Part shown: piece by piece, positions 52,153 to 59,483 of the stretch | Position numbering within the stretch: the stretch's first letter is position 1 | Layout of the letters: every line of letters starts with the position of its first letter | Source: Acidiphilium sp. 37-60-79 | GTDB lineage: Bacteria > Pseudomonadota > Alphaproteobacteria > Acetobacterales > Acetobacteraceae | Assembly (NCBI GenBank): GCA_002279355.1 | Contig: NCBV01000006.1 | Span: forward strand, 1-64,000 | Reading direction: 5' to 3' | DNA length: 64,000 nucleotides | The notes under the pieces: generated by a model | Databases searched by the model: none | Told to the model about the DNA's origin: nothing | The model's input: only the letters and a program-made list of their open reading frames with translations | Position numbers and translations under genes: made by a program

Positions 52153-53862
52153 TCAGTTCGCTTTGATGGGCGCAATGACCGCATAGAGGCGAAATCCTTG
52201 CTCGGTGGTGCGTCCGATCTGCCGCAACCACACTGGTGGCCGTTTTTGGGCCAGACGTGGCCATAAAGCATCGTTTGCAATTGGCTTGCCAAGATAATCG
52301 AGAGCAGAAGTGTTACAAAACAACACAAATTGTGCCCCAGTGCGCAAAAACGCCGCCGATGGCGCCGAACCGACCGGGGTCCGCCACGCTGTTCGAGCCC
52401 GCAAATAGGCCCCAATACCATGCTGATATAATGAGCCGACCGTTAATCCTAAATTCGGCAGTTTGAAGCTTGCGAATCGGGGCAAATCTGACGGAAATTG
52501 GTGTAATGGAAACGATAAATGGGGAAATTTTGGCTCACCCGCATGCACCACGCCAGGCATGTAGGTGCCCAAAATGAACAGAGCGAAAATGCCGACACGT
52601 AACGCCGCGACGCGTATGGGGTGAACCCCGAATTGCCGCGTCACGTCGGTCAACATGATTGGCACCGAAGCAGCGGCGAAGCCCGCCGGTATTTGCTGAA
52701 AAATCAGGAACCGGGCGGTCAGTGCGACAGAAAGGATGATGGCCAAACTCAGCATAAACCACGCCGCACATGACGGCAGATGAGTGCGCGCACGCCAAGC
52801 GCAAAAAATGGCGTAAAGCGCCGCAATCATACCGGGCGCAAGAACTAAACTCACATGGACATAGCCCGTGACCGGTTGAACCTCGCTCATATGGCCGAAA
52901 AACAGCTTCATGTCGCGGGCCGGAATCAGGCCAAAGGGGCCAAGGGCCACGCGCGGAAACAAGGCGAGCCAAATCGCAAGGCAAAGAGCCGCACCGATCA
53001 TACCAAGGGTTGTGCGAGGGCGCGGGTGCAGATTTTGCCGATCAAGCAACGCAAACCACCCAAGCGAAACAGCGGTCGCCGCGGCAAGGGCGACATAGAT
53101 GATCGAGATACGATCGGTTTCGGCGATCAGCGGTCCGCCATGCGGTGGGTCGATCAAGGTGGCGAGGGTGGTGGTTACAAAAAAACCAGCACCGCACCGC
53201 GCGAGGCCCGCACCGATTGGGCGCGACAACCAAACCAAGCCGAGCGTGCCATAGCCAAGCATGATAAATGGCATGGTTTCGGGCATGATCCAGATTGCGA
53301 AACCACCAGAAATACCGGCATAGAGCATGGGCCGGACCGCACCGTCGCGCGCGCGCAGGCACCAGCCGAGGGTAAAGGCAATGCTGGCAAGCAGGATGAT
53401 ATGATAATGCACTTCTCCGAATGCCTCGAAGCCGCGAATACCAGGCAGCAACAAGGCAACGACGGGAGCAGCCCAAAGGAATTGGCGATCGGCAAGCGGG
53501 GCCACGGCAAAGGCGAGGCTGGCGCCAAGGGCACCAGCGAACAAAGGCTGCGTGGCAACGCCACCGATATAAAGGGCTCGATGCCAACCGAGAAATGGCG
53601 CCAAAGGTGCCGACAGAGCGAGAATGAATGCATCGACGAGGCGCGACCACTCAATAATCAGCGGTTTGCCGGAATCGTCACGATACACCAGATTAGAAAG
53701 ATGACCGCGACGAAGCCCCTGCTCAATTCGAAGCAGGCGCATATAACTGTCGGTATCGACGAGACGGCCATGAAAGACCGGCAGGATGGTGTGCGGACTC
53801 GCGGCAATTGCCAGCAGGGCGGAAGCGCAGAAAATGATGAAATAGTAACGCCGGTTGGTCAT
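52153..53862 (-). CDS. polytopic GT-C-like membrane protein
   Basis: A 569-residue protein with around eleven to twelve hydrophobic helices. Near the N-terminus, after the first helix, GRLVDTDSYMRLLRIEQGLRRG carries an acidic D-x-D-S-Y motif in the first extracytoplasmic loop, a feature of GT-C glycosyltransferases and oligosaccharyltransferases (STT3-like). The C-terminal part (after about 430) is soluble. The start at 53862 is preferred (MTNRRYYFIIF); the frame stays open to 54006. Residues 441-472 are encoded by the 95-bp repeat. It starts close to and divergent from the GT87-type gene. Possibly glycosylates pilin or lipid carriers; family not certain. Confidence 0.78.
   Translation of the reverse strand: MTNRRYYFIIFCASALLAIAASPHTILPVFHGRLVDTDSYMRLLRIEQGLRRGHLSNLVYRDDSGKPLIIEWSRLVDAFILALSAPLAPFLGWHRALYIGGVATQPLFAGALGASLAFAVAPLADRQFLWAAPVVALLLPGIRGFEAFGEVHYHIILLASIAFTLGWCLRARDGAVRPMLYAGISGGFAIWIMPETMPFIMLGYGTLGLVWLSRPIGAGLARCGAGFFVTTTLATLIDPPHGGPLIAETDRISIIYVALAAATAVSLGWFALLDRQNLHPRPRTTLGMIGAALCLAIWLALFPRVALGPFGLIPARDMKLFFGHMSEVQPVTGYVHVSLVLAPGMIAALYAIFCAWRARTHLPSCAAWFMLSLAIILSVALTARFLIFQQIPAGFAAASVPIMLTDVTRQFGVHPIRVAALRVGIFALFILGTYMPGVVHAGEPKFPHLSFPLHQFPSDLPRFASFKLPNLGLTVGSLYQHGIGAYLRARTAWRTPVGSAPSAAFLRTGAQFVLFCNTSALDYLGKPIANDALWPRLAQKRPPVWLRQIGRTTEQGFRLYAVIAPIKAN
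52446..52540. repeat. 95-bp exact direct repeat, copy 2 (inside GT-C-like gene)
   Basis: Same 95 bases as 11506-11600. Here they are read in frame as part of the periplasmic region of the GT-C-like protein (FPHLSFPLHQFPSDLPRF and on). G+C is 44%, lower than the gene around it. Confidence 0.97.
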
Positions 53863-53903
53863 TGGGCGAAATTGCACGGTGTTGTGGCGATGGCAACCGT
53901 GGC

Positions 53904-55121
53904 ATGCTGAGCCGCAAGCGCGCGTTTGGACTGATTGCCGCGATCGTGGTTGGGTTAATCGCGGAGGCGCTGATTGCACGCTCGACCTTATATGGCCATG
54001 GGACACTGACGTTGGGCCAAGGCATGATGGCGCGGGATTTCGGGGATTTTTGGAGCGCCGGCCATCTCGCTTGGGCGGGACGGGTGCGAATAATTTTTCA
54101 ACCGTCGCTGTTTCAGCATTGGTTAGAGGGGCGCTTCACATTTGTGCATGGTGCGCGGATGTGGAGCTATCCGCCAAGCATGGTGTTTCTGGTGCTGCCC
54201 GTGGGGCTTGTCGGGCCGGTGGCTGGGTTTGTGCTCTGGACGGCTTTGGGGATGGCAGCTTTAGCCGGGGCACTGGCGTTATTGGTGCCGCGCCGCGATT
54301 TTGGCCCGGCGGCGCTGCTGGTGTGCATGTTGCCGGTGGTGTGGGACAATATTTTAGCAGGGCAGAATGCCGCCTTTACCGGGGCCATGCTGATTGCTGG
54401 GTTTGTTTGGTTGGACCGACGCCCTGGATGGGCAGGGGTGGCGTTCGGACTGCTGACGATCAAGCCGCAACTGGGTTTGCTGGTGCCGCTGGCGCTGCTG
54501 GCGGCGGGGCGGTGGCGAGCGATTGGCATCGCTGCTTTGGTAGCGGTGGGGTTGGCGGGGCTAAGCGCATTGGTATTTCCGGGGTCATGGACGATGTTTT
54601 TTGCGCATGTGGCGACCGCAATGCAGCATCGGCTCTTGCGCCATTATCTGCCCACGCCAGGGCAGGCTTACATGTCGAGCGCATTTATTGCGGCGGAGGG
54701 CGCCAGATTTCCAATTTGGGCCGCTTGGGCGACGCAGGGTTTGGTGACCATGTTGGCATCCGTTGCGATGGTGCGACTCTGGCGGCGGACCCCCGCGTCC
54801 TCCACGGCCCGGCTATGGCGGATTGTGGCCTCGGTGGCCTTATGTTTAGCTGCTTCGCCTTATGGCTTGGATTATGACGCGGTCGGGGGTGGTTTGGCCT
54901 TGGCGGCGCTGATCGTCACCCAAGGACAATCGCTCCGGCGGGACCGGTTTGAGGTTGGCCTCGTGGCGATTGCGACACCGGGTTGGAGTTTAGTGCTGGC
55001 CGAGGTGTTTCACGTGCCGGTTTTTGCTTGGATACCCTGGTTGATTCTGGGGTGTTGGGAAGCTTTTGCTCCGGAGCAAAATCATCGGGCACCCGCGATC
55101 AGCACGGGGGAGGCGCGATAG
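53904..55121 (+). CDS. GT87/DUF2029-type polyprenyl-phosphate mannosyltransferase-like protein
   Basis: A 405-residue membrane protein with about ten helices. ARDFGDFWSAGHLAW in the first loop has the D-F-x-x-F/W-x-A pattern of the DUF2029 family, and FGLLTIKPQLGLLVPLALL is its KPQ block, both typical. The start at 53904 is favoured, giving a normal N-terminal helix. It uses a lipid-linked sugar donor by family analogy. Divergent from the GT-C-like protein; its 3' end overlaps the lytic transglycosylase gene by 40 bp on the opposite strand. Confidence 0.85.
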   Translation: MLSRKRAFGLIAAIVVGLIAEALIARSTLYGHGTLTLGQGMMARDFGDFWSAGHLAWAGRVRIIFQPSLFQHWLEGRFTFVHGARMWSYPPSMVFLVLPVGLVGPVAGFVLWTALGMAALAGALALLVPRRDFGPAALLVCMLPVVWDNILAGQNAAFTGAMLIAGFVWLDRRPGWAGVAFGLLTIKPQLGLLVPLALLAAGRWRAIGIAALVAVGLAGLSALVFPGSWTMFFAHVATAMQHRLLRHYLPTPGQAYMSSAFIAAEGARFPIWAAWATQGLVTMLASVAMVRLWRRTPASSTARLWRIVASVALCLAASPYGLDYDAVGGGLALAALIVTQGQSLRRDRFEVGLVAIATPGWSLVLAEVFHVPVFAWIPWLILGCWEAFAPEQNHRAPAISTGEAR

Positions 55122-56023
55122 GCGGCGAGGCTCATACCGCCCGCATGGGCTTGGATCATGCGCATCGGCGGTGCAACGAACTGAAAGCTGCCCGCGCCAA
55201 AGCCCGGCGGCGCGACAATGGCGCCGGGTGCGGGTTTTGGTTGCATCGGGCGGGTGGATTTGGCGGGTTTGGCCGCGGCCAAAATGAGTTTCGGCGGTGG
55301 GGCGAACGGTGCCGATGACGCGGCATGACGCTGCCAAACCGCCGCGACTTTTTGGTAATAGGGCGTCCCGAGGCTGGGGTTGAGCGAGTGATACCCACCG
55401 ATTGCGGCAGACCAGTGTCCGAGATCGGAATGGAGCGTCAGTAGAAAATGCGCGCCGTAGAGCGCGTTGGTCAGCGGATCGAACGCTTGGTGCAGGGTGG
55501 CGAAGGCGTCCGGATGGGCGGCAAGGTCGATTTGCAGGCATCCAACATCGATCGCTTGGATGCCTTGGGCCCGGAGTTGGCGGACGGCAGCGATGGCTTG
55601 GGATTCAGTGGCATAAAAATGACCGGCGCCATTCGCATCGATCGTCCAGGGCCAGGGGGCAACTTGGCCCGTGGCGGGGTTGCGACGGCCGGATTCGATC
55701 ATGGCGATTGAGCGCAGCAGGCCAGCGGGGGTGCCAGCCATCGACTGCGCTTGGTGGATCGCGGCGGCGCAGGTAGCGAACGGGTCCAAACCAGGGGATC
55801 GGTTTGTGCTGATTGCGGGGCGGGAAATCGGGTGCGTGTTGAGGATTGCGGTCGGACGCGGGGACAGCTTCTTCAGAGGCTGCGGCGGCGCGGATGCCCA
55901 AGAAAATTGTGGGAACAGGGATTGCGGCAGCACAATTCCGCTCGCCCTGGCATCCGGGGCGACTAAACAGGCAAGGAGCAATAGGCCCAAAAAGATGGGT
56001 TTGCGAAGCGATTGGACGACCAT
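55082..56023 (-). CDS. lytic transglycosylase domain protein
   Basis: A 313-residue exported protein; signal peptide IFLGLLLLACLVAPDARA. The SLT domain begins about residue 95: GLLRSIAMIESGRRNP holds the catalytic Glu in the standard E-S-G-R motif, and VGCLQIDLAAHPDAF, LTNALYGAHFLLTL, AIGGYHSLNP follow the lysozyme-like fold. The C-terminal 70 residues are Pro/Ala-rich. It cuts peptidoglycan; by position next to the tad locus it may open the wall for pilus assembly, though this is inference. Confidence 0.88.
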   Translation of the reverse strand: MVVQSLRKPIFLGLLLLACLVAPDARASGIVLPQSLFPQFSWASAPPQPLKKLSPRPTAILNTHPISRPAISTNRSPGLDPFATCAAAIHQAQSMAGTPAGLLRSIAMIESGRRNPATGQVAPWPWTIDANGAGHFYATESQAIAAVRQLRAQGIQAIDVGCLQIDLAAHPDAFATLHQAFDPLTNALYGAHFLLTLHSDLGHWSAAIGGYHSLNPSLGTPYYQKVAAVWQRHAASSAPFAPPPKLILAAAKPAKSTRPMQPKPAPGAIVAPPGFGAGSFQFVAPPMRMIQAHAGGMSLAAYRASPVLIAGAR

Positions 56024-56107
56024 GGAGCGGATTATTGGCGCGGAGAGTTAATTTGAAGTTGAGAAAATGATCGGATTTTAGTGCAATGCTGCGCTGCAAA
56101 ATTTATC

Positions 56108-56135
56108 TTGCACTGCACAATAGAATTCGCTAAAC
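56108..56135 (+). promoter_or_regulatory. promoter of the small RNA gene
   Basis: TTGCAC (56108-56113) and CTAAAC (56130-56135) with 16 bp between, in an AT-rich region. Predicted start is about 56142, two bases ahead of the RNA's first stem. Confidence 0.6.
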
Positions 56136-56141
56136 AAAATC

Positions 56142-56225
56142 ATGCAAACGCGACATTGTCGCTTGTTTGCTTTCTTGGACGTTTCCTCCCTAAACTTGGC
56201 GGCACTTCGGTGCCGCCTTTTTTTT
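56142..56225 (+). ncRNA. probable anti-Shine-Dalgarno small RNA
   Basis: A compact sRNA gene of about 84 bases. A 5' hairpin has arms GCAAAC-GCGAC (56144-56154) and GTCGC-TT-GTTTGC (56158-56170). A single-stranded middle (TTTCTTGGACG, then TTTCCTCCCTAAACTT at about 56182-56197) holds a CCUCCC sequence able to pair with ribosome-binding sites. A terminator hairpin with UUCG tetraloop and eight T closes it. A promoter at 56108-56135 fits the start. The architecture matches the anti-SD sRNAs of alphaproteobacteria (alpha-r15/ABCR and related CCUCCUCCC RNAs) by analogy, not by database match. Neither adjacent gene needs a plus-strand terminator here. Confidence 0.75.
56198..56225 (+). terminator. 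terminator of the small RNA
   Basis: GGCGGCAC-TTCG-GTGCCGCC, an 8-bp stem with a UUCG-type loop followed by eight T. Unmistakable intrinsic terminator on the plus strand. Confidence 0.95.
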
Positions 56226-56247
56226 GCCCGCCACGTTGGGTTTGTCG

Positions 56248-57129
56248 TCAGGGGACGGACAATAAATCTGCTGTGGTTGTCACGAGGCTGGTGAGTAGCC
56301 GGGTGATTGCCGATTGCACGCCATTAAACCCGGTGTTCCGCACCAAGCTTGTCTCGTCCATATAGAGCCCTCGGGCAATTTCGATTTGCAGCACATGCAC
56401 GTGGTGACGCGGCCGTCCGTAATGGCGGGTGACATAGCCGCCGGCATACGGGTCGTTCCGGCGAACCAAAAAGCCTTCATGGCGAAGCGCGATTTCGACA
56501 TGGGTTACGATATCACGATGACAGGCGGCACCGTGGGCATCGCCGAGGACGAGATCGGGCGGGCGGCTTGCTGGGGTGAGCGGCGTGGGCATCGAATGGG
56601 CATCGATCAGCAGGCAACAGCCGAATTGTGCAGTTGTGCGCTCAATCAGCGTTTGCAGCGCGTGGTGATAGGGCGTCCAGCAGGTGGCGATGCGGGTTTG
56701 CGCCTCGGCAAAGCGGAGTTTTTGCCGGTAAATTGGCTCACCCGAGCCCACCAGCTTGGCGATGGTGCCAAGACCAGCGGCGACGCGGGGGCTGGCATGG
56801 TTGATATGAGGTGGCAGCGCATCCTCGAACATCGCCGGATCGAGCTCCCAAGCCTCGCGGTTCACATCGCAAAAGGCGCGGGGAAAATTGGCTGTGAGCA
56901 GCGGGACACCAAGGCCGGGTGCTGCGGCGAACAGCTCATCAACGAAGCAATCTTCGGTTTTGCGCAGCGAAAAGGGCGTCAGGCGGGATGCGGCGAGGAA
57001 TTCGGCGGGATAATCACGCCCGGAATGCGGCGAGGCGACGATCAGCGGCGCGGCCTGAACGCTGGGCTGGTGCAGGGTAATGGCGCCAAGCACCTCGGCA
57101 CACCGCGCGGCTGTGGGGGTTAATTCCAT
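56248..57129 (-). CDS. N-formylglutamate amidohydrolase family protein
   Basis: A 293-residue cytoplasmic hydrolase. VASPHSGRDYPAEFL near residue 35, TEDCFVDELF, ANFPRAFCDVNREAWELDP, LLIDAHSMP and the late NDPYAGGYVTRHYG are the conserved blocks of the FGase family (HutG-type), which releases formate and glutamate in histidine breakdown or acts on related N-formyl amides. The start at 57129 gives the normal N-terminus (MELTPTAARC); the frame is open to 57177. No hut genes adjoin, so the specific role is unclear. Confidence 0.88.
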   Translation of the reverse strand: MELTPTAARCAEVLGAITLHQPSVQAAPLIVASPHSGRDYPAEFLAASRLTPFSLRKTEDCFVDELFAAAPGLGVPLLTANFPRAFCDVNREAWELDPAMFEDALPPHINHASPRVAAGLGTIAKLVGSGEPIYRQKLRFAEAQTRIATCWTPYHHALQTLIERTTAQFGCCLLIDAHSMPTPLTPASRPPDLVLGDAHGAACHRDIVTHVEIALRHEGFLVRRNDPYAGGYVTRHYGRPRHHVHVLQIEIARGLYMDETSLVRNTGFNGVQSAITRLLTSLVTTTADLLSVP

Positions 57130-57225
57130 GAAACGCCATCCATGCGGCAAAATTGACGGGAAAATAGCGCCGGTCAATGCTATATAAGGAAGATAGTTTT
57201 CATCGTTTAGCCGGAGGCGCTGTTA

Positions 57226-57324
57226 ATGACCCGATTATGGCGCCCTACCCTACCCACGCCGATGAGGTTCCCGAGCACCATCACGATCATGCTTCTTAAT
57301 GGACTCGCAGGCGGAATGCGCTGA
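57226..57324 (+). CDS. possible 32-residue upstream ORF coupled to glgB
   Basis: ATG with a good GGAGG site eight bases upstream; 32 codons, stop TGA overlapping the glgB ATG (TGATG). The peptide begins MTRLWRPTLP, is basic and Pro-rich, and is not in the glgB frame. No homologue known to me. It could act as a leader peptide that couples translation of glgB or be a remnant of a lost gene. The coding status is uncertain. Confidence 0.45.
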   Translation: MTRLWRPTLPTPMRFPSTITIMLLNGLAGGMR

Positions 57325-59483
57325 TGGTGCCCGATAAGGCGGCATTGGCTGCACTAATGGCGGGGCGGCATGGCGACCCGTTTGCGGTGTTGGGGCCGCA
57401 CCGCGACGGTAAGGCCACCGTGGTGCGGACTATCCAGCCAGGGGCTGATGCGGTCACGCTATTGGCTGACAACGGTGTTGAGACGCCGATGGTGCGCATT
57501 CAGCCCGGTGGGATTTTTCAGGGCACGATCGCCGAAGGGGCGGGCTATCGGCTGGTGGTGCGCTGGGGCGACACCGAGGTGATGCTTGAAGATCCGTATC
57601 GTTTCACGCCGATTTTGGGCGATGTTGATTTACATTTGATCGCTGAGGGGCGGCATTGGCAGCTCGCGGATCGGCTGGGCGCGCATCGGCGTGACCATCA
57701 AAACGTGGCGGGCGTGCATTTCGCGGTGTGGGCGCCGCAAGCGGCGCGGGTCTCGGTGATTGGGGTGTTTAATCGGTGGGATGGGCGGCGGCATCCGATG
57801 CGGCTTCATCCGGGCGCGGGGATTTGGGAAATTTTTATCCCCGGATTGGCGGCGGGCGATTTGTATAAATATGAAATTCTGACCGCTCAGGGTGCCATTT
57901 TCGGCAAGGCCGACCCGCTGGCGCAGCAAACCGAAGGGCCGCCGCGCACCGCCTCGATCGTGACGGACCCGGCCCCCTTGGTCTGGACCGATGATGAATG
58001 GTGCGCGAACCGCCGCAGCAAAGCCGATCGGGCGATGAGCATTTATGAGGTTCATGCCTCATCCTGGCGCAGGCATCCCGATGGCAGCCCCTATTTGTGG
58101 CGGGAATTGGCCGATACGCTGATCCCTTATGTGCGCGAGGCGGGATTCACCCATATCGAGTTGCTGCCGGTGATGGCGCATCCGTTCGGTGGTTCTTGGG
58201 GCTATCAGCCGACCGGGCTGTTTGCGCCGATGCCGCAACTGGGCACGCCAGCGGAGTTTGGCCTATTTGTCGATCGCTGCCACGCGGCGGGACTTGGGGT
58301 GATTTTGGATATCGTGCCGGGGCATTTTCCCACCGATGCGCACGGCTTGGCGCGGTTCGACGGTAGCGCGCTTTATGAATATGCCGATCCGCGCGAAGGA
58401 TTTCACCCGGACTGGAACACGCTGATTTATAATTTCGCCCGGCGGGAAGTGAGTAATTTCCTGATCGCCCACGCGCTATTCTGGGTCGAGCGGTTTCATA
58501 TCGATGGATTGCGCGTCGATGCTGTGGCCTCGATGTTATATCGTGATTATTCGCGACCGGCGGGGAACTGGATTGCCAATGCTTATGGCGGACGGGAAAA
58601 TTTGGAGGCGGTGGCGCTGCTGCGACTGCTGAATGAAACGCTGCGCGAGCGCGCACCCGATATTGCGGTGATGGCCGAGGAATCGACCTCCTGGCCCGGC
58701 GTGACGCGCGCAATAGGCGAAGGTGGCCTTGGTTTCAGCCATAAATGGAATTTGGGCTGGATGCATGATACGCTCGATTACATCGCGCAGGACCCGATTT
58801 ACCGGCGTTATCACCATAACAAAATGACGTTCGGGCTGACCTATGCGTTCAGCGAGCATTTCGTGCTGCCGATTTCGCATGATGAGGTGGTGCATGGAAA
58901 ATGCTCGCTCCTAGGCAAGATGCCAGGCGATGAGTGGCAGAAATTTGCCAATCTGCGGCTGTATTTGAGCTATATGTGGACGCAGCCGGGCAAAAAATTG
59001 CTGTTCATGGGGCAAGAATTCGGCCAGCGTTTCGAGTGGAACCATGACGCGCAATTGCCGTGGTGGGAGTTAGAGCAGATCCCGCATGCCGGCATTGCCG
59101 CTTTGGTCGGCGATTTGAACCGGCTTTATCGCGGTGAGCCCGCTTTATCGGACACCGATTTTGCGCCTGAAGGATTTCGCTGGATTATTGTGGATGATCG
59201 CGAGCAGAGCGTGTTTGCTTGGCAACGGCGCTGCGAAGGGGCAGCGACGATGGTGCTGGTCGCTAATTTTACCCCCGAACCACGTGCCGGATATCGGCTT
59301 GGTGTGCCGCAGGGCGGTGAATGGCGGGAGATTTTGAATAGTGATGCGACGCTGTATGGGGGCTCGGGGCTGGGCAATGGGGGCGCGGTGCAGGCCGAGA
59401 CCGTGCCCGCGCATGGGCATGGGTTTTCGGTCGTGCTGACCGTGCCGCCGCTGGCGTTGTTGGTTCTGCGCGGGGCCGCGTGA
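57324..59483 (+). CDS. glgB: 1,4-alpha-glucan branching enzyme
   Basis: A 719-residue GH13 enzyme that makes alpha-1,6 branches in glycogen. Order: N1 domain (DPFAVLGPHRDG), CBM48 (about 125-210), and the TIM barrel with GYQPTGLFAP, GLRVDAVASMLYRD (nucleophile Asp399), MAEESTSWPGV (acid/base Glu452) and ISHDEVVHGK (transition-state Asp). Length equals the long bacterial form. First gene of glgB-glgX-malQ; its stop overlaps glgX. Confidence 0.97.
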   Translation: MVPDKAALAALMAGRHGDPFAVLGPHRDGKATVVRTIQPGADAVTLLADNGVETPMVRIQPGGIFQGTIAEGAGYRLVVRWGDTEVMLEDPYRFTPILGDVDLHLIAEGRHWQLADRLGAHRRDHQNVAGVHFAVWAPQAARVSVIGVFNRWDGRRHPMRLHPGAGIWEIFIPGLAAGDLYKYEILTAQGAIFGKADPLAQQTEGPPRTASIVTDPAPLVWTDDEWCANRRSKADRAMSIYEVHASSWRRHPDGSPYLWRELADTLIPYVREAGFTHIELLPVMAHPFGGSWGYQPTGLFAPMPQLGTPAEFGLFVDRCHAAGLGVILDIVPGHFPTDAHGLARFDGSALYEYADPREGFHPDWNTLIYNFARREVSNFLIAHALFWVERFHIDGLRVDAVASMLYRDYSRPAGNWIANAYGGRENLEAVALLRLLNETLRERAPDIAVMAEESTSWPGVTRAIGEGGLGFSHKWNLGWMHDTLDYIAQDPIYRRYHHNKMTFGLTYAFSEHFVLPISHDEVVHGKCSLLGKMPGDEWQKFANLRLYLSYMWTQPGKKLLFMGQEFGQRFEWNHDAQLPWWELEQIPHAGIAALVGDLNRLYRGEPALSDTDFAPEGFRWIIVDDREQSVFAWQRRCEGAATMVLVANFTPEPRAGYRLGVPQGGEWREILNSDATLYGGSGLGNGGAVQAETVPAHGHGFSVVLTVPPLALLVLRGAA

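Noticed and set aside
52855-53910. 351-codon plus-strand frame opposite the GT-C-like gene
   Set aside because: Lys/Arg/Gly-rich shadow with no hydrophobic pattern; the opposite strand encodes a coherent membrane protein.
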